14,687 nucleotides of DNA from Oehlia diaphana (taxonomy: Eukaryota > Glomeromycota > Glomeromycetes > Glomerales > Glomeraceae), in contig QZLH01002279.1 of the NCBI GenBank assembly GCA_003833135.1, forward strand, positions 1 through 14,687, in the 5' to 3' direction. This document shows positions 1 to 8,805 of this stretch, piece by piece. The notes beneath the pieces are model-generated. The model was not told the origin of the DNA and did not search any database. It saw only the letters and a list, made by a program, of their open reading frames with translations. The position numbers were made by a program, and so were the translations under genes. Every line of letters begins with the position of its first letter. Position 1 is the stretch's first letter.

Positions 1-166
1 CTTCTTTTAGCTGTTAATCCAATATTAAATTTTTGTATCGAACAATCGTGTCTGTAACGGTACTTTTTGGAAATTTTAGGACACGACTAATAGCTTCATG
101 AGTTCTTTCTCCATTCCAAAGGCCAATAATTTGCCCATGCTCACTCAATTCACGAGTTTTTCCCAT
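1..166 (-). pseudogene. Tc1-like transposase N-terminus, frameshifted
   Basis: From the ATG at 166 the frame starts MGKTRELSEHGQIIGLWNGE and continues through a helix-turn-helix of the Tc1 type, with the typical EAISR and FPKSTVTDTIVRYKN blocks at about residues 23-45. It then hits TAA at 16-14. A shift of one base at about position 30 opens a frame ending GLTAKR, which resembles the linker before the GRP-type hook found in this family. This points to a single frameshift rather than a natural end. The catalytic DDE region would lie left of the window. An in-frame ATG at 196 exists, but the extra residues do not look like transposase. Confidence 0.7.
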
Positions 167-405
167 TTTAAAAGTAGCTGAATGGCACAGTAACAAAAAA
201 AAGCAAAGATTGGCGTTGGCAAAATTGAGGCGTTATTATTTGTCTTATTTCCAAATCTGGTACACGCATCGTAACACAATAAAAATACATTTATTTTAAT
301 TGTTAGAACCAGGGGAATTGTTTTCTTTAAAAAAAATCATACTTTATATATTCAATCTTGAGAAAATCAAGTTGAGCTTGGCCGGATACTTTTGGGAGGG
401 TAGTG
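1..405 (-). mobile_element. Tc1/mariner-like transposon, one end only
   Basis: The terminal inverted repeat is read on the minus strand from 405 inward: CACTACCCTCCCAAAAGTAT followed by CCGGCC. It is preceded by TA at 406-407, the target dinucleotide used by Tc1/mariner elements. Inside it lies the N-terminal part of a helix-turn-helix transposase. The other end is beyond position 1, so total length and the second TA cannot be seen. The transposase is frameshifted, which suggests an inactive copy. Confidence 0.75.
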
Positions 406-407
406 TA

Positions 408-1129
408 CAATATCTGTCTTACGTATGAAAAAAATTTAAAAAAAAAATTTCTGAAAGATTTTATTATATCTATAATGATTCTATTGGTGTTATTAAAGAA
501 AAAAATGTTTCGCTATGTTTTTTATCAATAATAATATAAAAAAATGTTGCAAAACACGTTTTTGATTTAGAATTTACCGATAAAAAACCCGGGTTTTAAC
601 TATATTAATAAAAATGATTTTTATAAAAATAATCCGAATTCGGATCAGATCAGATTTAAGGAACAGTATATTTCAAAATAAAATTACTATTATAATTTTT
701 TTAAGAAATATTATTAATTTTAATATAAAGTAATTATTAGAATATATTAATTTACTACTATCTTTCTTGTAAAAAATATCTATAATTTTAATTTAATATT
801 ATTATATTATTTATTATTTATTTATTTATAAAACATTGATTGCTTTCTAATAATAAAAGTGAAAGCTTATAAATTTTATATGAAAAAAAAAAAATTTTTA
901 TTATAAAAGTATGTAATATATCAATGAAGGATGTTTAATGTTTATTTTAAACTAATATCAGTATAATATGTAATGATGAATACATAATGTATATGATGTT
1001 ATAAAACCAAAATAAAATGAAATTGTAAGAATTTTTAAGATTTTAAATTATCATACAAACATCTGTAGATAATTTTAACTCTATATGCAAAAGAAATTTT
1101 TTTATACTTCTAATAATGAAAATAATTTT
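408..1129. other. AT-rich spacer with two perfect palindromes
   Basis: No coding signal is visible on either strand; the stretch is poly-A, poly-T and TTATTA-type sequence. Two perfect 14-bp palindromes sit 34 bp apart: AAAACCCGGGTTTT at 584-597 and ATCCGAATTCGGAT at 632-645. They are the only GC-containing islands here. They may be remnants of a small mobile element, but no matching ends or target duplication were found. The part next to 1130 is the likely 3' untranslated region of the BTB-BACK exons. Confidence 0.5.
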
Positions 1130-2037
1130 CTAGAATTTCATTGGTTTATATCCAGGAATCATGTAATAACTAATTAGTTCCTCATATAGATCTTCCGAAA
1201 GAATCTTCCTGTATGGTCGTACACTTTTAGTAAACTGATCAGAAGAAAATTGGAAAAACTGGATCAACGGAAGTATATTCTCAAGAGTCATGGAAAATGC
1301 TTCAACTTCTTTAGGGGACCAAACTTTAGGATCTGGATTTAATGAAGGATGTTTAACCAATCCCCATTTGAGAACCTTATTCCAAATCTCAAATTCATCC
1401 AATTCGAGTTTGTGGCTCTTAAGTAGTTCTACCAAAACTGCTTCTTTGATTTCACAAAAATCATCTGATAAAAACTTTTCCAACATATTCATGGTAGCAT
1501 TGGTGCAAAAATCCACTAAAATTCCATGTTGTTGACTTGTATGATGTACCAATTCAAAGTTTTCATGTAACCACTTACGATGTTGCTTTATTAGTTGCGA
1601 TTCTAAATAGCTAACAACTTCTTCAAAGTCAAATTTTATGGCTGCAAGAAGAAGATCAAAAATTTCCGAAGGTTCATTATCCATGGAGATATAACCACTG
1701 TAAATATATCTTGTTGATATAAAACGAATTAATAATGAATTAATAAATTAGCAACAAAACTTAATTCAATTATAATTAAACTCACTTGAGCAAAACCTCA
1801 AATGTCTTTGATGAAATACCAGAAATCTCAATTACGTGGAGTATTCCTTTATCCAAGATTTTACGAAAAAAAGTAGAACGTGCATAAAGAATAGATGCAT
1901 GTGCTTCAAATTTCTTATTTGAACATGATCCGACGGCGACCCCGACCTCGATAGTCACATCACAAAATTTTTTTTGTTCATAGAAAGTAGCAAAGTCTTG
2001 ACAAAGTTTTTCACAAAATCGATTTGATATTAATTTC
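1130..2037 (-). CDS. BTB-BACK module, probably exons 6-7 of the vWA gene
   Basis: There are two exons, 2037-1786 and 1709-1130, joined across a 76-nt intron (donor GTGAGT, acceptor CAAG, branch-like GCTAAT). The first encodes a BTB/POZ fold: FCDVTIEVG, then KKFEAHASILYARSTFFRKI, then HVIEISGIS. The second completes it (KYIYSGY) and adds a helical BACK region to the TAG at 1130. BTB-BACK proteins usually act as Cullin-3 adaptors; no Kelch or TLDc domain follows, although the terminal YYMIPGYKP resembles the segment that precedes TLDc in related fungal proteins. No in-frame ATG exists before the BACK exon, so the start must come from an upstream exon. The best candidate is vWA exon 5 spliced at 2114, which keeps frame (AAA AG|G AAA). 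In the joined 676-aa protein this module covers about residues 401-676. If it is a separate gene, its first exon was not recognised. Confidence 0.8.
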
Positions 2038-3637
2038 CTAATATTGGATATAAAAGGTATTTGTTAGCCCCTTGAAATAAAAAATGCCAATAATATCATT
2101 TATATTATGCAACCTTTTAGTTATTTTTTGTCGAACAATATTACTGTATGCCAAATCATTAATTATGGCTATTTTTTCATTTGTTAAAGTACCAAATAAT
2201 CCTCTAAAAAAAATTTCAACAAGCGTTAAGTATTAATATTTATTCATATAAGATATAAGGAATTTTACATACTCAGATAAGACTTCCTTAAACTTGAGAA
2301 CTGTAGATTTGATATCCAAACATTGTTGAATAATAACACTACTTATACTCGATTTTTTTGAGGCAATAGTATTTAATTGTTCTTCATATGCATTTACCTC
2401 GACCAAAATTTGATTGAATCTCTCACTTTTACTAGCATCATCCTCTTCGTAATTGGATATTTCATTCGTTAAACGTATTATTTCACGTTGAACAAGGAAA
2501 ATTATTAATTGTATTGACATCGGATCACTGGAAGGAATTTGACTTGGTAGTGATTCGAAGATGTAATCCTCTTTGCCTTTTTTTAAATCTTTCAAGATTT
2601 TGACTTTCTTACTCTCCACATTGGAAGCATCATCGTTGAGAATAAGCACTGCAACACCTTCATCATCAAAATTTGCAGGCTGTGGGTTTTCATCCCCAAT
2701 TTTAACATACAAAGTTTTATAACTTGATTCCAACAGCTGTAGTGTTGTCTTCATTTTACCTACAATCTCATCAGAAGATCTAATATACAGAAAGTTACCT
2801 TCCTTCCTACCACATTTTGTTAACCATGAAAGAAGCTCTATTAAATAAGAATAATAGTTGAATAAGTGATCACATGAATGATTATAATGTTATACTCAAG
2901 TATAAATACTTACTTGCATCATGTTCATTTGTGAATCCAATGGAGTGAACTTCGGTAGAATATGAAGCTTCCTTTAAAGCAGTTTTCAACCCGGTCTTTG
3001 CATATTCAAGGTTATTTCTTGTATCTGTATCTTGACCATCAGTAAAAAAGATAATGGCCAAATCGGTATTAATTCTATCAAGATTTTCGATGATTGAACT
3101 GAAAGCGGCTGAGAAACTTGTACCTAAGATTCATAAATATAAAAAATGTTTAAATGAAAATTCATTAAAACATTGATTAAAATTTAATAACGACATAATT
3201 ACCTCCACCAGAGCGTACATCATTAAAGTATCTTTTTATTCCGCCATTTGCCCAAAGCATGTCCGGATGATCAATTAATCTAACCTCTTGACAAAATGAC
3301 TGAAAAAAGAAACATGTAATATCTTTTTCAGCAAGAACCTTTCTTTCTATTAATCCTCCCATAATCTGTAAAATAGCATCTTTTGCTTGACGTATTGGCG
3401 AACCTGACATAGAACCTATAATTACCGAATTAGGTTAATATTAGAAAAAAATAAAATCAACAAAAGTAAACGAGAACAGAAAGATAAAGCAAAAAAAAAA
3501 AGTAAATATGAAGTACCTGAAATATCCAGGCATATGAAGAGTGAAAGGGCACGATTTTCATTATCAAGCACTGCTTGAGGAACCTTGAGAGATAATACAG
3601 TTTTTCCTTTAGTGTAATTGTAGTATTGAACACTCAT
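2038..3637 (-). CDS. von Willebrand factor A domain protein (424 aa alone, or N-half of a fusion)
   Basis: Five exons: 3637-3517, 3415-3203, 3123-2914, 2837-2273 and 2203 onward. Introns are 101, 79, 76 and 69 nt, with donors GTACTT, GTAATT, GTAAGT and GTATGT. The start is the ATG at 3637, 70 nt below a TATA-like box. The vWA fold has a complete metal (MIDAS) site: DISGS at residues 38-42, Thr113 in GGGTSFS and Asp140 in FFTDGQD. That normally means Mg-dependent protein binding. Beyond about residue 230 the chain is helical and charged, with coiled-coil-like stretches at about 290-370. No signal peptide or membrane segment is seen, so it is probably cytosolic. Reading through exon 5 ends at TAG 2040-2038 (424 aa). 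That TAG is also a good splice acceptor for the BTB-BACK exons, with donor at 2113, CTAAC at 2067-2063 and a 76-nt intron, giving 676 aa. Confidence 0.85.
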
Positions 3638-3707
3638 ATTTAGTAAATTGTTGATGGTAAAGTGATAAAAAATGCATAGCCATTAGGAATGTTCGAATTG
3701 CTTGGTG

Positions 3708-3714
3708 TTTTATA
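3708..3714 (-). promoter_or_regulatory. TATA-like box of the vWA gene
   Basis: The minus strand reads TATAAAA at 3714-3708, about 70 nt upstream of the vWA start codon at 3637. The spacing suits a short fungal 5' leader. Position and sequence are the only support. Confidence 0.4.
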
Positions 3715-4033
3715 AGATTAGCTGTTAAATTATCAATTATAAAGTGTGTAACCGTAATATTTCGCAAATTGTGAAGACCACTACTAATAAGTCAACAAGT
3801 CAACATATTATACTTCAAACTGGATAATCCGAACATGAATTACAGATGATGACAATATGTATCATGTTTTTGTATCATGCCACGCGATTTTCAATGCTTT
3901 ATTTGACATATGAAACACGTTCATGGCAGTTATTTAAATTTTTACTGTTCTTAACTGCTTAAGTACAAGTATCGCAAGAGTATTTTCCAAAAAGAATCAT
4001 TGTACAGGAATATTCATCACGTGATATATTGTG
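3715..4033. other. Spacer upstream of the vWA gene
   Basis: I see no gene or RNA. It is less AT-rich than the other spacers and presumably holds the upstream promoter region of the vWA gene. It ends at the target duplication of the hAT-like element. Confidence 0.4.
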
Positions 4034-4041
4034 TCGACAAC

Positions 4042-4320
4042 TAGGGATGGAAATCGGCCGGTTCGTCGGTCGGTTCTAATTTGGTTCCACATCGGCTCTA
4101 ATAAATAAAAAATATTAGCTAATTTAAGACACTATTAGAGCATGTGATGATGATCAATCAGAAAAATTTTGATTGGCCTTCAAATGATAGTTGGTGTGTG
4201 ATGTTCGAACTTCGACTGAAGTTTCAGAACGGTTTTTATGATTAAAAGTAGTTTTTTTAAATTTAAGATCGGTTCCAGATTCGACTCGAGTCGACTCATT
4301 TTGAACCGATTCCATCCCTG
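4042..4320. mobile_element. hAT-like MITE, 279 bp, with 8-bp target duplication
   Basis: The left end reads TAGGGATGGAAATCGG. The right end, read inward on the other strand, is CAGGGATGGAATCGG. The flanking 8-mers TCGACAAC (4034-4041) and CGGACAAC (4321-4328) match at 6 of 8 positions, fitting the 8-bp target duplication of hAT elements. CAGGG-type termini also fit that superfamily. There is no coding capacity, so it is a non-autonomous copy. Near the right end is a perfect palindrome, TCGACTCGAGTCGA. The two mismatches in the duplication imply an old insertion. Confidence 0.75.
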
Positions 4321-4599
4321 CGGACAACATTATATGCTATTGCAAAGTCTTATATAGTAGGGTTTTCACTTCACTTGCCGAAATGGACCTTTCTAAAGTT
4401 GTGATACATTCCTGGGAATTACACAATTATTTTGTGGAGATTGCTAGAAAATGATCTCTGTAAACTCCCATGAATTACTAATATTTTATAAAAATTCTCT
4501 TTTAAACATCTGCATCTCTCCGTAAGGCAGAAAAGTTATAAATATTTAATTGTCATTCATTAATGTATCTCATATAATTGTAAAAAAACCAGATTTTTT

Positions 4600-5090
4600 T
4601 TTTATATCTTTACTTTAACAAAACGTTACTAAACGTTCATTTTTGTAGGTATTGATATCAGTCCTCAGGTTTGGATTGGTAAGTTTTGAAGCGTTCTTCG
4701 AAACTTTTTTTAAATGAATTTTTTTAAAATTTTACTTAAAACTTTATTACTTTATTATTTTTTTTTTGTAGGTGTCGGCTTTCGGTTATTTAGCTTTGGA
4801 TCGGTAAGTTCTGAAACATTGCTTCGAAACTTTTTTTAAAAAAAATCGTTTTTTTTTAAAAACTTAAACTAAATTTTTTTTTTCTTTTTTGTAGGTATCA
4901 GCTTCGGTTCTTAATTTTTGATAGGTAAGTTTCGAAGCGAGAGTTTTGAAACTACTTTTTTTAAATATTTTTTAAGAAATTCTTATTAATTTTTTTTTTC
5001 CTTTTTTTGTAGGTATCAGCATCGGTTCTTGGATTGAAGATTTTAATCAGTAAGTTTCAAATGTTACATTGAAACTTTTTTCATAAAAAA
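4600..5090 (+). repeat. Tandem array A: four units of about 120 bp resembling acceptor, micro-exon and donor
   Basis: Four units each carry T-rich..TTTTGTAG, then a 30-37 nt segment, then GTAAGTT and a small hairpin. The exon-like segments are 4649-4678, 4772-4803, 4895-4924 and 5013-5049. Units 3 and 4 share GTATCAGC(T/A)TCGGTTCTT. Start-to-start distances are 123, 123 and 118 bp; the intervening intron-like parts are 93, 91 and 88 nt. Just after each donor's GTA there is a stem of the type AAGTTTCAA...TTGAAACTT, with base changes that mostly keep pairing. Joined in silico, the segments stay open in two frames, but they total only about 129 nt, so chance is possible. No homology is recognised; either a chain of micro-exons or a non-coding tandem repeat that kept splice-like ends. 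Confidence 0.7.
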
Positions 5091-5124
5091 ATCATTTTTT
5101 TTATTACTTGATAAATGTCCATTA

Positions 5125-5337
5125 GGAATATTAAGAATTCGGAATATTAGAATTAAGGATTTTGGGATTCGGGATATTGGGATTTAGTATTCGGGAAATT
5201 AGACTTCAGGAAATGGGATTCGGAAATAAGGATTCGGGAAATTGTATATTTCAGAAAAATGTTCAGTTCAGAAATTTGGCATTCAGGCAAATGACTTCGG
5301 GAAAAGATATATTCAGGAAAAAGGCATTCAGGAAATC
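5125..5337. repeat. Degenerate minisatellite, consensus about GGATTCGGGAAATTA
   Basis: About 14 imperfect copies of a roughly 15-bp unit follow each other, for example GGATTCGGGATATTG, GGATTCGGAAATAA and GGATTCGGGAAATT, degrading toward the right into TTCAGGAAA-type units. Open frames of 65-70 codons on both strands across it are products of the repeat period and not genes. It lies directly after array A, so the two together form one block of tandem repetition. Confidence 0.75.
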
Positions 5338-6017
5338 GTACTGTAACCAAGTCAAACGAATGAATAGAAACTAATCAAATTTATTGACAAAATCGAATGA
5401 ACCCGTATGTTACAAATATTAATAGCATGCAATTTTTTAATTCTAAAATCAATTTTTCTTTTAAAAACACTTATACAGTAAATTATATACATAGTTTTTA
5501 TTTTACATTAATGGACTTTGCTTGATTCATTAAATCTCGATGATTTTATTCATGTCTTTGGTTAATCGATTTTGACGTAATTCCATTATTATGTAGTCAA
5601 CCTTTGAATTAGAAAACCGTCACATAAATTTTTTTACGTGTAAGAGAGTCCAAAAAATTATTTAAATGGGAGAAATCAATTACCAGATTATGAAAAAGAA
5701 TTATTTAATTATACAATACTCTTTTTAGAGAAATTCATTCCGCAAAAATTTAGTCTGCCTCTTAAATCAAATATAATTTGTTAACAAAAAAAAATATTTA
5801 AAGATTTTAAGATCAAATATTAATTGCTTATTTGGCAAAAGGAATTTTATCAATAACTTTTAATTATCGAAAAAAGTAATATAAACATCTAAAATTAATA
5901 TATAAATTGAATATGTCTTGCAATAACAATTTGACAACCTATAACACGCTAGAAAGTATATTTATTTAGTCATACGAAAATCTTAAAACAAATATTAAAA
6001 ATAATATTTAGCTTAAA
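5338..6017. other. AT-rich spacer between the minisatellite and the channel pseudogene
   Basis: No gene, RNA or repeat is seen apart from A- and T-runs. The part nearest 6017 would be the former 3' untranslated region of the ion-channel pseudogene on the minus strand. Confidence 0.45.
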
Positions 6018-7678
6018 TTAAACTGCTAAATCTGTAATAGCATCATCAAACCTAAGAAGTTTTAAAATTTTATATTTCATTTCAGGCCAATTATTCACCT
6101 TTGTTGGTTGCTTCTTTAATGTATATCCGAGCTTTTTTCAACATCTACCCGATAGTATCTAAAAAAAAAAAAAATATTACCGAATTAAAATATCTGGTAT
6201 TATTATTATAATTATTATTTTAAAGAAATAAAATACTTACAATACATCGGGAAACCAAGATCCCAGCGTCTTTGACGAGGTAATAAATAAAAAAGTTCAA
6301 TTCCTGCTATAACTTCTGCTTTTTGTACTAAATACGAGGCTCTATCATTATCCTTTTCAATTGCAATATTAAGTATACCAATAAATAAATTCATTAAATA
6401 TATAACAATTAAGAATGAAAATACTGCTATTAAAATGAATAATAATGAATTTTCAGTTGTTGGTTTTGGAGCTCAAGGTGATAGTGAATTTTGATTTCCT
6501 AAAATCAAGTTTATAAGTAAATAAGTTACATTTATGATAAATATTAATTAATGTCAACGGTCATCTGTTAAAAATAAATATATCGCAAGAAGAGATATGG
6601 GATATGAATAAAATAAATTGGTATTCTCACTAGGAACTTGAATAAGAGTTTCATTAAGATATCATCAACTTGATTATAAACATTAGAAAGAGTCCAAGGA
6701 TTATTTGGATCATTTGGATTTTGTGCATTTAACGAATCTAAAAAATTCCGAGGATGTAAAAGTAAAAAAAAAGCATGTGCAAAACTTGTAATAATAATTG
6801 CTAATACTGCTAAAAAAGAAAATACACGTTTAGCCACTCCAAACATTATTGCAAAATAAACTCCGAAATATTCAAATATTCTAAAAAAAAGTAAAAATTT
6901 TAAATCTATCATATTTAATCCAATAAATTGATTCCGCACTTAAATCTAGAATTTTCAAATAAGTTAAACAAGTTAAATAAATACACTCACCAAATAAATT
7001 CCAGATACTTGAAAAATATTTCTTTTGGATTCCAAACAAACTGTCTTAATTAAATATAAGATGAAAAATTCCAAATGCAATTGAAGTTTGATAAAGCTTA
7101 ATACGAATTTTTTGATTTAAAGAATTTGTAGGATAAGAAGCAATTGTAAAACTCACAAGAAAAACCATAAATATTAACCAAATAATAAATAATATATCCT
7201 TCCAAATTTTTTCCATTTAAAATTAATAATTGCTTCATCATTCCAATTTGTATAGAATTCTTTCCTGCAAGTACTAACAAAAACACTCGTTGGAGGGTAA
7301 AATATTTCCTTCCACCAACTATATTTTAAAGGATAACATGAATAATTAATATAAGGTACAATAAGAGTAATACATTGTATAGATTTACTACCGATTATCA
7401 AGTAAGGTAAAGATAACACGAGAATGACGGGATGAATTTAAAGAATTTAAAGAATTTTAAATATAGAGTTATTTTAGTAATTTTTAATTCTTGATTAGAA
7501 GTAAAAAATCCGAATAAAACTTATTAACGTCAATTTTGTCATTAAAAGGGTCTAAAATCATAAACATTTCAGAATTAAATCTTTTTACGTAATCAGAATA
7601 TTTTATATTCAAACTATTTATAGATGATGTTATAATATTAAGAAATTTCAGATTTCTTTTTGGACAAGTTTTATACAT
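6018..7678 (-). pseudogene. TRP-like ion channel (Ion_trans family) pseudogene
   Basis: Fragments in changing frames follow the order of a fungal TRP-like channel. A soluble N-terminal piece lies at 7678-7484 (weaker assignment). A pre-membrane block at about 7419-7174 carries YSWWKEIFYPP and EAIINFKWK. Shifted membrane pieces at about 7190-7000 include LRQFVWNPKEIF. The S5 region at about 6939-6690 carries FFRIFEYFGVYFAIMFGVAK. A pore-helix piece near 6660-6555 (ENTNLF, LLAIYLFLT) breaks at TGA and TAA. S6 at about 6450-6241 carries YLMNLFIGILNIAIEKDNDR, and QRRWD follows. An old intron (6240-6159, donor GTAAGT) precedes the C-terminal tail, itself in three frames and ending with TAA at 6020-6018. 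At least five frame changes, plus stops in the pore, rule out a functional channel. The homology is recognised from memory of the family. Confidence 0.75.
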
Positions 7679-7712
7679 TTGTTATAAATATCTTTTATAT
7701 GACGAGTATTTT

Positions 7713-7753
7713 GGATCAGTCGACTTTATTAAAATTGGTAATAAAGTTGATCC
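7713..7753. repeat. Inverted repeat with 4-nt insertion
   Basis: GGATCA-GTCG-ACTTTATTA pairs with TAATAAAGT-TGATCC around the loop AAATTGG. That gives 15 bp of perfect pairing apart from the one-sided GTCG insertion. It lies 35 nt outside the channel pseudogene, on its 5' side. It could be a remnant of a small element or an RNA hairpin; nothing else supports a function. Confidence 0.5.
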
Positions 7754-7941
7754 ATATTTCGCAAGACATCACATTTGTTTGGGAAAAAAATAGAAGACTT
7801 AGTTAGTATATATATTTTTTCGATTATACACGAAAATTAATATGTATGTCACAGATGATCACTTTTTTTGTCGACACAGGAATACATGCATGTGGCCCAG
7901 CAATCTTCCGAGCTAATGATCATCGTTCCGGACTAGTTAGA

Positions 7942-8590
7942 TTATTCAGACTCCGATTTGGTTTCAGAGCTAGAAGATTCTGAATCGGAACAGTAGTAAT
8001 CTTCATCAAAAATTTTCTTGGATTTAGCTGATCCATGGCTTTTTTGCTAATATTTTTATAGTCTTCAAGAATTTTTAATTTGATACATGAGCGAGTAATT
8101 TCTCTGATAGTCATACTGGTAATATTACAGCCACTAAGGTTGAGATGCTGGAGCTTCGGGAAAGAACATATAATATTACAAATTGATGGTTTCGCTGACA
8201 AATGTACAGCAACTTAGATCGGAGCTATCTAATTTATGACATATATGGGCCAGCTTCAGTAACCTCATCACCAATATCATTACCACTGATCTCTAAGTGT
8301 CTTAAATTCGGAGATGCTCTGATAATAGCTACAATTAATGCATCATTACAGAAAGCCATGACACCAGCAAAGTCAAGATACTCTATATTAAAACATCTCC
8401 GCATTAAATTACTAGCATCTTTGACGTCCACACGACTAAATGCAATATCAAGATTTCGTAAATTTGGGCATGAGTTTAAGATGCAACTTATAGATTTATC
8501 TGTGATCCAACGTGCTTCGGAAAAATGAAACTCCTGCAAATCATGGCAATTTTCTGCAATTTCAAACAAAGATTTATCGGTAATCTTTAA
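7942..8590 (-). pseudogene. AMN1/F-box-like leucine-rich-repeat gene fragment, frameshifted
   Basis: Read on the minus strand, the piece 8590-8247 carries cysteine-type LRRs of the AMN1/F-box class: ITDKSLFEIAENCHDLQEF, WITDKSISCILNSCPNLRNL, ASPNLRHLEISGNDIGDE. At about 8247 the frame must change to continue LAHICHKLDSSDLSCCTFVS. It changes again near 8190 (KPSICNIICSFPKLQHLNLS), and a third time near 8015 to reach an acidic serine-rich tail ending SETKSESE and TAA 7944-7942. Such proteins are SCF-type substrate receptors or regulators. The N-terminal F-box is absent, because coding similarity stops at 8590 next to a transposon end. Three frameshifts and the truncation indicate a pseudogene. 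An unusual intron at 8591 cannot be excluded, since AAAG precedes it. Confidence 0.75.
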
Positions 8591-8615
8591 AACAAATATA
8601 ATTTTATTAGTTTTA

Positions 8616-8646
8616 GATGATCGGTCACTTTTGGCAACCCACTGTA
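8616..8646 (-). mobile_element. Solitary Tc1-like terminal repeat
   Basis: The minus strand from 8646 reads TACAGTGGGTTGCCAAAAGT followed by GACCGATCATC. It shares the CCAAAAGT..CCG core with the Tc1-type end at 405 and starts at a TA. No matching opposite end or transposase is visible to the left, where the LRR fragment begins 25 nt further in. It is probably the remnant of a deleted element that truncated the LRR gene. Confidence 0.5.
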
Positions 8647-8725
8647 GGTTAATGGTAACTTGTGATCACGTAAAGATTCAAGTGGACATTAAAAAAATAC
8701 AAAAGTGTAATAAATATTTATTTAT

Positions 8726-8805
8726 ACATTATAAAACACTATACATCAAAATTTAAAATTTAGGGACATTATAAATACTTTACAATCGAAATTTAAAATT
8801 TAGGG
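8726..8805. repeat. 40-bp tandem duplication at the 3' end of the copper-protein gene
   Basis: Copies at 8726-8765 and 8766-8805 both start ACATTATAAA and end AAATTTAAAATTTAGGG; the central ten bases have diverged. The right copy contains the stop codon and last codons of the minus-strand gene. The left copy therefore lies in its 3' untranslated region, next to the likely polyadenylation signals. Confidence 0.65.

Noticed and set aside
1290..1535. Plus-strand open frame of 81 codons
   Set aside because: It lies wholly inside the BACK exon on the opposite strand and has no domain or promoter of its own.
4600..5090. CRISPR-like array
   Set aside because: The regular spacing comes from homologous units with splice-like edges in a eukaryotic setting; there are no identical short repeats with unique spacers.
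5153..5374. Overlapping open frames on both strands
   Set aside because: Both are produced by the GGATTCGGGAAATTA minisatellite; their amino-acid repeats follow the DNA period.
8202..8528. Plus-strand open frame of 108 codons
   Set aside because: It is the antisense shadow of the LRR pseudogene.
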